The translations under genes were made by a program, and so were the position numbers. A stretch of DNA of 64,000 nucleotides from Larus michahellis (lineage: Eukaryota > Chordata > Aves > Charadriiformes > Laridae), in contig NC_133906.1 of NCBI RefSeq assembly GCF_964199755.1, positions 18,077,378-18,141,377 on the forward strand, in the 5' to 3' direction. The notes under the pieces were generated by a model. The model had not been told where the DNA came from. It did not search any database and was given only the letters and a program-made list of their open reading frames with translations. Below are positions 14,163 through 25,554 of this stretch, piece by piece; the first letter of the stretch is position 1, and each line of letters begins with the position of its first letter.

Positions 14163-14297
14163 CGTAATACAGAATTTATAATACAACTTAACTTATTATT
14201 TCTAATCACCTAGACCCTAACTTAACTTATGATTTCTAATCACCTAAGTAATACAGAATTTATAATACAACCTAACTTATAATTTCTAATCATCTGG
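14163..14297. repeat. Degenerate short tandem repeat (three units)
   Basis: A motif reading approximately CTTAACTTATNATTTCTAAT occurs three times, near 14187, 14219 and 14271. A second motif, GTAATACAGAATTTATAATA, occurs twice, near 14164 and 14248. The order suggests a partial duplication of a unit about 85 bp long plus a smaller internal one. It lies directly next to the CR1 tail and is probably part of the LTR-like element. Confidence 0.6.
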
Positions 14298-14318
14298 AGC
14301 CTCTGCAGATCGGACAAA

Positions 14319-14598
14319 TCATAGAATCATTGAATGGTTATATTGGAAGGCACCTTAAAGACCATCTTGTTCCATCCCCCCTGCCCTGGGCAGGAACACC
14401 TCCTACTAGACCAGGTTGCTCAAAACCCCATCTAACCTGGCCTTGAACACCTCCAGGGATGGGGCAGCCACAGCTTCTCTGGACAACCTGTTCCAGTGCC
14501 TCGCCGCCATCAGAGTAAAGAATTTATTTCTAATATCTAATCTAAATCACCCCTCTTTCAGTTTGAAACTGTTACCACTTATCCTATCACCACACTCT
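14319..14598 (-). mobile_element. CR1 LINE, 5'-truncated 3' tail
   Basis: On the plus strand the block begins with the complement of the CR1 3' octamer tail (TAGAATCAT-type) and runs into the complement of the ORF2 C-terminal coding sequence, including the stretches for fast-evolving but recognisable Leu/Arg-rich RT-tail residues. About 280 bp survive, and the frame is broken. The copy has the same layout as those at 29541 and 24760 but is more diverged. It is nested in LTR-like DNA. Confidence 0.85.
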
Positions 14599-15090
14599 TA
14601 ATGCAAGGTTTGCTGTATCAATTTAACAATCACAATTGAGACTCAAAAATCATATAAAAGAAGATGAGTCACTCACTCCGTCCTCGGAGGAAGCAGACGA
14701 TGGTGGGGGTGTCCCTGACCATGGGGAATCACGGGTCTCACTGTCCAGCAGTTCTCACTTAGGACTTGTAATTCCTTGGTTTTATGGAGAGTGCTCTGTG
14801 TGCTGTTACACTTCCCTGTTCTGTAACAGGGTCATCAACAACACCTGGCTGGCCGGGTGCTTGTGACCTTCAAGGCCAGCAAGGAAGGAAGTAACCAGCC
14901 TAGCGCCCAGGAACCTTGAGGCTGGCAGGGAGGGGAAGAAGAAAACTGTTTGGTTCGTCTACTTGGTTCACAGGACCTTCAGGGCCTGATAACGAGGGAA
15001 AGGAAACGAATACATAACCCGCTCGGTCACAGAGTATGGCTGCTTGCCTCATAAAATTGTGTCAGTTATACTAACCACACTACCAGGGGT

Positions 15091-15780
15091 CAGGAGCCAG
15101 AGGTACTGGTCTTTGGTGGTGGCATCACTAGCAGGAGCAGTGTTGGAAGCTCATGCAGAGACAGGGTGGCAGATACTTTTCACCCAGAGAGGTAAGAAAT
15201 AAGAAACTGAAAAAAACCCCTTAGTGCACGATCTGGAAATAAATTGTTATGGAGAGGTGGAGAAAAGCACCTTGAATTTGAGTGTCCTGGTGTTTTTCTC
15301 CATTCCTAGTTCTTAAGGAGTTAGGGCTCAGGGCATTTTTATAGTCAAGGAAATCTCATCAAAGATGATTAACACCATCATCGATTTCTTCTGTCAGTCC
15401 CCAGAGGTCCCAAATTTTTGGCTTGTTTGAAGCAACTTGCCTGTTTTGCAAAGCCTAGCCTGAAGAAGCAGGAGAGGCAGTGTGTGAAGGGACTCTGCGA
15501 CGAGGAGGTCTTTTCAGGACCTACCAGTCTTTCCCTGGCTGGTTGAGGAGTTTTTCCCTGTTCAATTCAAATAAACACAATCGCAAAAACTTGTGTGAAA
15601 AGTTGCATTTTCCCCTGACCTTTCCTTGGGGAATTGGCATTCAACTGATCCTAGGCTCTAACAGGAGGTGTAAGAGAGGTGAAAGGCCATTCGGTGTGAG
15701 GAAGGATGGGGCGTACGGGAGTCTCAGTTCTTGCAGATGCTCTGCTGTCTACCATGCTCTCACTTCTGCTGTCTGTGTTC
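15091..15780. other. Upstream flank of the NPY-family receptor, with probable 5' intron
   Basis: No CR1 tail is visible. The frame of the downstream receptor stays open back to about 15480, but without an ATG or receptor-like sequence, so this is not taken as coding. The last 40 bases are pyrimidine-rich and end in CAG at 15783, which fits the 3' end of an intron in the 5' untranslated region. Confidence 0.5.
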
Positions 15781-15783
15781 CAG
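15744..15783 (+). promoter_or_regulatory. NPY7R: Splice acceptor of a 5'-UTR intron
   Basis: A pyrimidine-rich tract rich in CTCT and CTGT words ends at CAG (15781-15783), 45 bases before the chosen ATG at 15828. Y2-subfamily receptor genes characteristically carry a 5'-UTR intron just before a single coding exon. The (CTC)n run that follows would be the last part of the 5' UTR. The matching upstream exon was not identified. Confidence 0.55.
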
Positions 15784-15827
15784 ACCTCCTCCTCCTCCTC
15801 CTCCTGACGGAAAGTCTCAGGCCAGGC

Positions 15828-16991
15828 ATGGGACCATTGGAGGGAGCCAACAGCACCCTCACTGTGGAGAAGACAGCATTAGATGAGAAGCTGCCACAGG
15901 GCTGGCACGCCAAGGACTTAGTCACTTCTAGCCAGGATCTCTCTGGGTCCCGCAATGTTATGATGGACAGCACCAAGATCCTGGGGGTGCAAGTCGTCCT
16001 GATTGCTGCCTACTCCCTCATCATTCTGCTGGGCTTCATTGGCAACTCCTTGGTCATCTACATCATTGTAAAGTACAAGACCATGAGGACCGTCACCAAC
16101 TTCTTCATAGCTAACCTGGCCCTGGCAGATCTGATGGTGGACACGCTCTGTCTGCCTTTCACCCTAGTGTACACGCTGCTGGATGAGTGGAAGTTTGGAG
16201 CTGTTCTTTGTCATCTGGTCCCTTATGCTCAAGCTCTGAGTGTCCACGTCTCCACACTAACCCTAACTGTGATTGCTCTGGATAGGTACCGGTGTATTGT
16301 TTTCCACTTGGACAGCAGGATTTCCAAGCGGCTCAGCTTCACCATCATAGCTGTCATGTGGCTAGCAGCAGCTGTCCTAGCAGGTCCTCTGGCCATCTTC
16401 AGAGAGTACCGGTATGAGGAAATACCTTCCATCAACCTCAAAATGGCTGTCTGCTCAGAAAAATGGCCTTCTGGAAATAACAGAGATGCCACTATCTACA
16501 GCCTGTCCATGCTCCTCCTGCAGTATGTTTTTCCTCTTGCAATTATTTGTTATGCCTATACCAGGATCTGGTTCAAGCTGAAAAACCATGTCAGTCCCAC
16601 TTCTAGGAATGAAAACCAGTGCCGGAGGAGGAAGACAACTAAAATGCTAGTGATGGTAGTTGTGGTATTCGCAGTCTGTTGGCTCCCCTTCCACATATTC
16701 CAGCTTGCCATTGATCTTGATCTGGTCCTTATCTTCCATGAATACAAACTCCTGTACACTGTCTTCCATGTTGGAGCCATGTGCTCTACGTTTGTCAACC
16801 CCCTGCTCTATGGATGGATGAACAAGAACTACCGGAACGGCTTCCTTATGTTCTTCCGTTGCCAGAACAAGCCAGAAAGCATCCACACTGAAGGCTCAGT
16901 CAGAGGGAGGTCGTACATCTTCAGGGCCAACACCCTAAATGGGAGCATCAAACAGACTCCTGGCAATGGACCATTGCCCACAGAGGTTTAG
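15828..16991 (+). CDS. NPY7R: Neuropeptide Y receptor type 7 (Y2-subfamily GPCR)
   Basis: A seven-transmembrane class A receptor of 387 residues in one coding exon. NPY and PYY are the expected ligands, with signalling through Gi. Visible hallmarks are a sequon at N8, the GNSLV motif in TM1 (72-76), LALAD in TM2 with D101, and the disulfide pair C128 and C209. DRY at 152-154, CWLP in TM6 (284-287), NPLLY in TM7 (324-328) and a likely palmitoylated C345 follow. The chosen ATG puts the N-terminus at normal family length; the frame is open for 116 more codons upstream but has no ATG there. The protein is close to Y2 over the membrane core. The Y7 call rests on its difference from Y2 in the N-terminus and loops and on linkage to HMGXB3-CSF1R, since avian Y2 lies on a different chromosome. 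The gene is intact. Y2 subtype assignment is the main alternative. Confidence 0.88.
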   Translation: MGPLEGANSTLTVEKTALDEKLPQGWHAKDLVTSSQDLSGSRNVMMDSTKILGVQVVLIAAYSLIILLGFIGNSLVIYIIVKYKTMRTVTNFFIANLALADLMVDTLCLPFTLVYTLLDEWKFGAVLCHLVPYAQALSVHVSTLTLTVIALDRYRCIVFHLDSRISKRLSFTIIAVMWLAAAVLAGPLAIFREYRYEEIPSINLKMAVCSEKWPSGNNRDATIYSLSMLLLQYVFPLAIICYAYTRIWFKLKNHVSPTSRNENQCRRRKTTKMLVMVVVVFAVCWLPFHIFQLAIDLDLVLIFHEYKLLYTVFHVGAMCSTFVNPLLYGWMNKNYRNGFLMFFRCQNKPESIHTEGSVRGRSYIFRANTLNGSIKQTPGNGPLPTEV

Positions 16992-17138
16992 GGATGGGAC
17001 ATCCACCTCCAGGACTGAGGCTGACTGAGCCCAGAGATGTTCTTGGGTGAATGCCTTTTTTTTTGGTGGGACGTTGTGTTGCCAAAACATTATAGCTACC
17101 ACAGCCATGTAGAAATACTCCCCTGTATCTCTCAAAAC

Positions 17139-17144
17139 AATAAA
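17139..17144 (+). other. Polyadenylation signal AATAAA for NPY7R
   Basis: The canonical hexamer lies 148 bases after the receptor stop codon, which would give a short 3' UTR. No other canonical hexamer lies between it and the stop. Confidence 0.6.
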
Positions 17145-17159
17145 TCTGGTGTATTTCTG

Positions 17160-20100
17160 TCTGACCAAACAAATGAATTTTTCCTTTCTCTGCATTCAAG
17201 TTAAGCACGCAGAAGTGTGAAAAATCACCCACAGAGGAGGCTTTCATTTAGCCAGCAAAATACACCCTTTTTGCTATTTCCATTTGCCAAAGTGGGTTGC
17301 TCAACCTTTTACCCCCTGACATATTACACATTACAAATGTGGAAATTTTATTGTGTGTGCTTGTTCATCTGTACATCTCCTACCCAAAAGCCTTAATGAT
17401 CCATCTTTAGCTAATGCCTCCAAGGGGAGGGAGACCTACTCTCTTCTGCAAACGTGGGCTGGTTAGTGCCATCACACCACAGGCTTGGGAAGGGGGCAGG
17501 CTGATGCAGGTTGAAGTGGAACAACCCATGATCTCTTGCAAAGCGTTTGCATAAATCTGCATTTGCAGCCCATGGGATGAGCTCTCATCCTCAGAAAGCC
17601 CAGGAGGTGGCAGTGACACTACTTACCACAATTTCCTTTCCAAGTGCCAAAGCAAGGCTTTGGGGACACCTCATTAAGACAGGGAGCTTGTGAGCCATGC
17701 CCTGGATTTAGCAAGGAGGAGAGCAGGCAGAGAAGCAGATAGGAAAGGAAGGAGCTGGGGCAGCTGATCAAGAGGACTAAAACTGAACCTAGGGGACTGG
17801 CAAAGGTGATTTCCTCCAGACCCTAACATGTGGCTCCTGTCATGCAATAACTTGATGGGTGCCAGCATGACCAGAGAGGCAAAACTGTGAACAATACCAT
17901 TCTCCAAGGCATTCAGAGGGTTTTAAGGCCTTACTCTTTCCGGGGTTGGAGGTAGAATGGGTCTGTACATGGGTGCTTCAGTTCAGAAGACAGATATAAC
18001 CTGCTTGCATGGCTATCACAGATGTGGTGTCCTCTGGCAGATGAAGACATGGAGACAAAGAAAGATGTATTCTTTCAAACCAAACTATATGTTCTCATCC
18101 CTAAGGCTGTGTCAGCTGGGGAGCATATTTTTAGCTCTGCCATCAAAGGAGGCTTGATTGCTACTGTGATCTCAGCAGCTCCTCAATGGTGGTGTCTCTA
18201 AAAGTCAGTGTTCATCAGATCGGAAAGTAACTCCCAGATGCAGGGAAGAGACTCAACAGACCTACTCATTAAAAATAAAAAGAAAAGAAAAACTTTGATT
18301 TGTAGGTCTTCACTGGAGCAAGGACGAGAGGTAAGAGGACTTGCAGTACTGGATCAGGCTGCTGGGCTGTCACATCTGGAGTCCTCAAGAGATGAATTGT
18401 CAAAGGGCTTATTTGAAAATTCGTCTCTCCTGCCTCCTCCCCTCTGGCCCTTGTTCTCCAGCTCAGCTTCCAACTGCCACACTAGATTTTAATCTCTTTG
18501 TTTATTTCTTTCTCTGATGCCCTCCTTCATTTTCCTAAATAGATACAAGAAAGTGGTCTCTGGTTCCTTCCCAAAAGACGTCACTGCCAAGGGCCACGGA
18601 CCACACTCCACACTTGGGGGTATGGGCATGCTGATGCCTAATAACCTCCCCAGCACCTGATTCTACATATCACAGCTCATTTTAATTTTCAGGGAGCTTC
18701 AGGATCCATGAAGAACCTGTCAGGAAGTCATTGATGTTCCAGTGAAAGGGTCATCTACTTCCTGACAGGCCAAGACATCACTGGAGAACCAAGACACAAG
18801 TAGACCTTCCCCAGTGCCATGGTGTGATGGTGGGAGTTTGCTGTTTCATCCTGATCGAAGGAGGAGGATATTCTCCTCCACAGCTCTGGTAAATTCTGTG
18901 CCTACCTAATGAATCGGTCATTTCTACAACCCATCCTCCCAAGGAACTCTCCCCGTGTTTCCATCAAACTCCAAGATACAAAGAAATGTTTATGTTTCAA
19001 AAGCAGTTTAAATGAGTGGAAAGAATTCAACTATTACCAATAAACACTTCAGAAAGTGATTTAACACTCAATAATATATGTCATAGTAAAATAACACATT
19101 CAGCAATGCAAGCTTGGAAGCCAATCACGCTGCCAGCTGAGATGGATGAGGAGCTAAATTGCTCTTCTAGGGGCCTTGCCAAAGGTTTTATCCTGTGACA
19201 CCACACACAGTATCTGACTGCAGAGCAAGGCAGATAATGACATTATGAATGGCTGTTTAATTTTGAGCCCAGACTTTTAAACTAAATATGGATAAATAAA
19301 TAAATAGACCCCAGATTTTCACAAATTAATACTGGCAATGGCATTTATAGGCCAGAGGGATTTTTATGTTGGAGCAAACTGAGAAGGAAAAACTATTTAC
19401 TTGAAGTGTAACAGCAAAGTTCTGTTTGCTTTATTTAATACACTTGTGCAGTTTAACTGATGGATTTCTGCCTGCGAGCTTGAGCTTGCTGCTTTTTCCT
19501 TGCCATTGGAAAAAGCTACAACTTCCCACACCCACTGCAAGCAGGAAAATCAGCTCTCCTTTGTGTTTACGTGTCCCTGTGGAAAACTATGATGCCTCTT
19601 TTGAGGGAAAGTGGCCCTAGTGTCCACTGCCATACAGAACAAGAGAAGGTGGAGAGCAAGGATGCAAAGCTTCTTACCAAAGGTTGATTTGGGCAAATAA
19701 ATAGCATGTTATAAACTGCCATGACTGCACAGAAGACAGGAATGAATTTGTTTCCGTAAAACAGATATCTCTTGGAGACGAAGGTTCCCCAAATATTAAC
19801 ACTCTGCCAAAGATGGCCTTACTGCCATGATCAGTTCCATGAAATCAAAGACGTCAGAAGTATTTTTTTAACTATTGAGAGCTCAGAACAGGGTATGACC
19901 CTTCTTTATAGATGTCAAGGGCAGATCCTCTAGCAGTTACAGATATTCTTGGAGTCAAAGGCATCTTCTTGCCTGCTCCTTGCCAAAGGTGCATCAGTGA
20001 ATGCCTGCCAAGCCAGGCTCCTCTCTGCAGAGCTGGCCCTGGTGTTACTGACATGGGATGGAATGACTCATGTCAACAGCACAACAGCTGATAGGGACAT

Positions 20101-22470
20101 GGGATTTCATTACAGAGTTAGAAACACATTGACAAAAATGAAAATTAACAAGTGTTTCATCAAAGCTTGTCTGCAAGACAGTGTTGTTCCTGGTGACCAA
20201 GAGAATTTCCTCTAGGGCTCCTCCTGACTCTTGCTGATGTCCTTCTCAAAATGCTGCTTCACTGAACTGACCCGAGGATATTTCACAGCTTTTAGGAGGG
20301 AGGCTCTGAAGGCCTTGAGAAACCCCATATTTCTCATGCTAGGACACTCCTTCTGGTCACATCAGACAAATCCTGTATTATTAAAAGTACTACTGAACAG
20401 TTATTAATTGCCAAGTGACCCCTAGCAGATGATTAACTTTGAATAGACACCACCGGTGGGGATGCCTCTAACTATCCCATGCAACCATTACTCACATGCC
20501 AGACAAATACAAGAACAGCTGAGACATGGCAACATCATCATTTAAAAACAGCAACATCAATAACTGTTGTTCCCTATTACAGGCTGCTCTAAAAGCTCTT
20601 AAGAGTCCCAGAGCCTCTTATCAAACTTCCAAGCTTGACAAAGTACATTGAAATTTGCAGACCAAAGGCTGTGCTTTGGACACAGGAGGCTCTCTGAGCA
20701 CTTGAAATTTTGCCTTGAAAACACTTGGTTTACTCTGAAAAATCCTTTCCCATTTGAGTTCAAAAGCATATACGTCCGTAACAAGCTAATGCACGTGAAG
20801 AGAGCAAAGGTTTGGGCTTTTTACTTTTCCTTGTCTTAAGGCAACATATACAGCCGGCATTTAGATCAAGGCAGGGTGAGCTGGGTCCTTCGGTCAGGGC
20901 TCTGTTAGAATCAAAGACGTGACACACTCCTGCGTACACCTGTGCTTCATCCTGCTCCTCTAAAGGCCAGATCCATCCCCTCGTGGCTCTCTGCCCTGCA
21001 GTAACATGTGCCCTCTCCCGTTACCCGTGGCAGCCCAAGTGAACAATGTCAAATGGCACATGTTTTATTCAATATGCCCACAAATGTATCGGCGGAAACA
21101 TTGCTCTGAGCTTTTCACAAAGGCTCTGTAGGGAAATACATACTAGACCAGGAGAGAAGCAGTTCCTCTAACGTATGCTAATAAGAGGGGCTGGAGAGCT
21201 GTTCTGCGGAAGGAGGTCACAGACAGCTCAGCGTTTCCCTTGATATCAGGTGTTAATCTTATCATTGTTACAGCTAACATGGTCTGAAACCAAATTAGCC
21301 TTTGTCTGGGCAGGAGTTGTGGAGTTGGCGCTTTCTTTGCATGCCTTTGCCTTTCGGCTCTGTTATTGTGTGATTTCACCAGGGTCTCTGAATGTGCTTG
21401 GTTTTAAACAAGGCCTCAGAATCAGCTGCCCTGGTGAAAATCAGGAATTACTGCAACAATCCAGAAAAAAGATAGGATTCTGGGTTCACATCGGTGAGCA
21501 GAATTTGGTCCCTTGCATTTGAAAATAACAGGGCTTTGTCTTCCTTTCAGTTTTCCCTTATCTAGCTTGAGATTCTTCAAGTGCCAAAAATAATATTGCA
21601 TATTACTGCCAGAACGTTTATCTTCTCTTTGAGCTCATTTCAGAGAAGGGATTTGTTCAGGAGGGCCTGAGAGGGGAAGAAGGCTACGTTTTTAAAGCTC
21701 ATCGTTATCTCTAGTCTCAGTGTTTTGTAAGTTAAAAGACAAATCAGAAGAAGACAAAGTCACTCACACACACCGAGGGAGGTACCAATTTATCTTCAGA
21801 CAACACAACCTCTATTTAATTTTCTAGCCAGACAACTCAGCACCCTGTGCCAAAGTGTTGCATGTATATGGGGCTGAACGAGGTTGTGGGAGGAAAGCAT
21901 TTTTCTGCTGCTAATAGCAATACCTTAGTGTCACTCATGATTTATAGCCAGCAAAGAATGCTTTTTCTGGTCTATGTTCTGCTCAGTGTAATGAGTACAG
22001 AAGGAATAGTGCGGATGCCTCATGGAGCTCACAGGAGGAGATCTTCATTAGTTCAGTCCTCTCCAGTGTGGTAGCAAAGACTGTGAACATTAGAGGAGAA
22101 ACCCTTTTGTTTATAACCAGCTTATTGAAGTGCACAAGCATGGAGTTGTGACCGTGTCACTCTGCTAATGTGTCACAAACCTTCAGACACTGTTCGTCTT
22201 CAGGATGCACAGAAAGCTCAGCTACAAGGTGCTTCTCCTTTCTGCTGCACGTAAGGACGAAGGAAAATAGGTCACAGAACAGGATTTCAAGATATTCAGG
22301 AGAGGATGAGCCCCTGGATGAAATCTGGAGGTTAATACAGTTCTTTATGGAACATGGGGTAGATTGTTGGCTCTATTGGGACCAGGATGAGTAACATTAA
22401 AAGGGGAATGAACTCTGCCATAGTGCAGGAAGAACAGAGCCTCTATCAAACTAGAGACAAGTAGGAAACA
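17160..22470. other. Intergenic, no gene recognised
   Basis: Moderately AT-rich sequence with only short frames (under 100 codons) and no domain similarity. It contains a perfect 13-bp inverted repeat at 18716-18769. AT-rich, complex sequence around 21560-21640 might be a conserved non-coding element. Confidence 0.5.
18716..18769. repeat. Perfect 13-bp inverted repeat with 28-bp loop
   Basis: CCTGTCAGGAAGT (18716-18728) is exactly reverse-complementary to 18757-18769. A second, outward-shifted pair, CCAGTGA (18739-18745) and TCACTGG (18778-18784), overlaps it. It could be a remnant of a palindromic element or a fold in RNA. No flanking duplication or transposase frame was seen. Confidence 0.7.
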
Positions 22471-23050
22471 GTAGCGAACCTGGATCCATCATGTCCAGTA
22501 TTCTGTCTTATATTGAGGCAATAAAAGATGCTGCTTAGGGAAATCATGCTAACTTGGCCACTTTAGTGGTCCATTCCCCTAATACCCTTCGCAGCAACCA
22601 CAACTGTTGTATTAGAGATGTTAGAGAGGACATCGCCCTCTAGACCATTTAGTATCCATTTCTAGACTTTTTGTTTCTGATTTTGTCTAATCTTTCCCTG
22701 ACTCTGACAATTCTGTCTGATTCCACAGCCTCCTGTGGCTGCTAGTTCCAGAATTTCACTCCCCATGGTGTAAAAAGGTAGCTTCTTTTGTCTCTTAAAA
22801 CCAATCCCCTACTAGTTTCAGCAAATGCTCTCTGCTCCCAGTACTGTGGGACTTGCTGAATAGTAGCTGCACCGGTGCTTACCCAGTGCCTTTTTCATTT
22901 TGTAAATCTTGATGCTATCCTCCTCCTCCAGCTTTCTCCTTTCCTAGCTCAAGTCACATCTTCTCCTAAGGCAGCTTCTTCATCCCTGATTATCTTCTTT
23001 GCTCTTCTGTGCACCTCCTCTAGTTCCACAAATATCACAACGGGCTGAAT
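22470..23050 (-). mobile_element. Ancient CR1-like LINE fragment (antisense)
   Basis: The plus strand shows the complement of an old amniote CR1. A 3' UTR-like block (about 22480-22560, with the 'ccatcatgtccagtattctg' type phrase) is followed by the complement of the degraded ORF2 end, with its usual succession of pyrimidine-rich TTCCT/CTTCT phrases up to about 23045. It has no octamer tail and no surviving frame. It is much more diverged than the copies at 24760 and 29541, so it is an older insertion. Confidence 0.6.
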
Positions 23051-24690
23051 TTTGCCCATAATTCCTGTGAAGGAGTGGGATCTATCAGCTTTGTTCCAAC
23101 CTTGCTTGAGATCAGCCATGTAAGTGCTTTTAAGTATGTGTGGGGGAAGGACACCTCTTGATAAAATGTCAAACTGCCTCTCTTTGGCTGCAGCACCCCT
23201 GTATTCTCAATGAAATCTCATTACACTGGTCACTGAGTCCGTTCAGTGAATCATGACATGCATCCCCAGTTTTGTTTTTGAAGATGAGAGCCACAAGGGC
23301 ATTCGGATCCCTACCTCACCTTGAACTCTGTATCCAACAGATTTGTCCAGGGGCGAGTCTGGAGTTCAAGTGATCCTGATCCCACACTGGCATCCTAAAT
23401 CACAGCTTCATCTGTCCGTTCTACAAAACAGAAAAAGGAGGAATTGTGCTTTTCAGGAAAAGTGACAAGTTTTTGTTACTTGGCAACTGTCGCTCCCACA
23501 TATTTTGGAAGAATTTGAGAACATCCTGCACCTCAGAGAAATCAACCGGCTTAGGTGAGGAGGAAGGGAACTGGCAGCAGATCCCCAAAACTTTGAGCTG
23601 GGAAGATCTCTTGGGTCTCGTGGAAGCAAAAAGTGCTTTATGTCTGCATGCTCCTCAGCTTGTCTCCTCAATGTGACTGTCTGCATCAGTTTCTGGGCTC
23701 TTCATGGTGAAATAATCCGTTGTTCTGCCATTTCTGTCTCACAGAGGCATTTCACAGCCATCTGAATGTGCTCTAATCCACCTGCCAGCTGCAATCAGCA
23801 CACAGCACGGTTGCACTCCTGTCAGCCAAGATTTGAGCATCAGAAACAAAACCTTCAAAAGAGGAATCAGCAAGCGATCTGCATGTGAAAACTGGGGAGG
23901 AGGCAGTCAAACCTGAGGGCTTGGTGAATGTACGCACAGTGATAGCAAACCCAGGCAACGAGTCCAGAGTAAAATCTGACTTGCTTACTGCAGTGGCAGT
24001 TGACTTCAGACAGGAGTTCAGACATGATTATTAAAACAATAATTTAGGGCTTCAGTTGCTGGGAGCTAATCTGCAAGGTTGAACTCAGCAGATGGCTGTG
24101 TAAGTGGACCTCAGCTAATGCATTTATGCAGTGGTTCAGCATTTCTGGTCCAGTTTTGTTACTGACAACTTTGCTATGTGAAATCCCATTTCTCTTTCCT
24201 AGGTTAGATAAAAGAATCTAGTGGTTTCAAAGTGCAGATCTCAACTCTCTGAGACAACCCTGCAATACCCAATTAAGTAAAGCTAAGATAGCAAAACTAG
24301 CATGGCAAGAACTGATTGAAATTGTCTGTTGCTTCAAGGAGTGCAATAACACGAGATTGCTACGGTGGCGAAGATGTCTACTAAAGCACAGTGTTCATTG
24401 GTTTTTGTAAGGTCTGCCTGGCACTGCAGTCCTTCGTTGTGTGAAATTCCAATTGGCTTCATGCTAAATCAGTGAGAGCTGGGTCGTTATACCCAATAGT
24501 TTGCTTGGAATCTTGGTCTTTGTAATTATGTCATTAAAAGGACATGAGCTAATCTCACTGCAGCCCAAGCAGCTGAAACAGCCCTGCAAGAACTTCTCTC
24601 TCTGAAATGCAGCTATTAAAGCACTTCTCGTAGATTTCTCACACAGCGGAGAGATTTTCTGGGGTATTCTAATCATGGATTATATACCTA
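23051..24690. other. Intergenic, no gene recognised
   Basis: Only short frames on both strands and no recognised repeat. Nothing here can be supported as a gene or RNA. Confidence 0.5.
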
Positions 24691-24691
24691 T

Positions 24692-24734
24692 AGCGTGTGT
24701 GTATATATATATGTATAAAAAAAATATATATCCA
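24692..24734. repeat. TG/TA microsatellite with A-run
   Basis: A short run of GTGTGTATATATATAT followed by an A tract and further TA steps. It lies about 30 bp upstream of a CR1 insertion. Confidence 0.75.
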
Positions 24735-24759
24735 CTATAATTGATTGAGAATGGATTGA

Positions 24760-25455
24760 GAACCGCCCTGAGAAGAAGGACTTGGGGTGTTGGTTGATGA
24801 GAAGCTCAACATGAGCTGGCAACGTGCACTTGCAGCCCAGAAGGTCAACTGCATCCTGGGCTGTATCAAAAGAAGCGTGGCCAGCAGGTCGAGGGCAGTG
24901 ATTCTTCCCCTCTACTCTGCTCTGGTGAGACCCCACCTGGAGTACTCTGTCCAGCTCTGGAGTCCTCAGCACAAGAAGGACATGGACCTGTTGGAGAGGG
25001 CCCACAGGAGGGCCACGAAGATGATCAGAAGGCTGAAGCATCTCTCCTATGAAGGCAGGCTGAGAGAGTTGTGGGTGTTCAGCCTGGAGAAGAGAGGGCT
25101 CCAGGGAGACCTTATAGCCCCTTCCAGTATCTAAAGGGGGCCTACAAGGAAAATGGATACAGACTTTTTACAAAGGCATGTAGTGATAGGATGAGGGGTA
25201 ATGGCTTCAAACTGGAGAGGGGAGATTTAGATTAGATATCAGGAAGAAATTTTTTACTATGAGGGTGGTGAGGCACTGGAACAGGTTGTCCAGAGAAGCT
25301 GTGGATGCCCCATCCCTGGAGATGTTCAAGGCCAGGGTGGATGGGGCTTGGAGCAATTTGGGTGTAGGTAGGAGGTGTCCATGGCAGTGGGGTTGGAAGT
25401 AGATGATCTTTAAGGCCCCTTCCAACATAACCATTCTATGATTCTATGATTCTAC
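24760..25455 (+). mobile_element. CR1 LINE 3' end with part of ORF2
   Basis: About 700 bp of CR1 in sense orientation. A frame at 24787-25134 encodes the ORF2 reverse-transcriptase C-terminal region, recognisable from the LVRPHLEYSVQLWSP segment and the LERAHRRATKMIRRL segment. It ends prematurely by mutation, and the rest of the ORF2 tail follows out of frame. The element ends in two to three ATTCTATG octamers at 25432-25455, the CR1 3' terminus. It is 5'-truncated, as usual. This is a dead copy, not a host gene. Confidence 0.93.
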
Positions 25456-25554
25456 AAGAATTGTGTAACAAAAAGTCGTAGGAAATAAATGGAAGGGAAT
25501 TGGAACTGCTCTGGCTAAAACATTCCTGAGGCTGGGTGTCTCACCTCTTCTAAG

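Larger units (their letters stand above)
14005..15090. mobile_element. Composite repeat: LTR-like sequence with nested CR1
   Basis: Unique-looking GC-rich DNA gives way at about 14005 to AT-rich repeat-like sequence, then an antisense CR1 tail (14319-14598), then about 480 bp with LTR-like character up to about 15090. The two LTR-like parts flanking the CR1 suggest a solo LTR, probably minus-strand, that was later hit by the LINE. No internal retroviral genes are present. Exact termini and target-site duplication were not resolved, so class and boundaries are inference. Confidence 0.35.

Noticed and set aside
15480-15827. 116-codon stop-free extension before the NPY7R start
   Set aside because: No ATG, no similarity to receptor N-termini, and a good splice acceptor at 15783 indicates an intron end. 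The 387-residue form has the normal family length.
24787-25134. 115-codon frame that looks like a well-conserved protein
   Set aside because: It is the CR1 ORF2 C-terminal region inside a 5'-truncated LINE, not a host gene.
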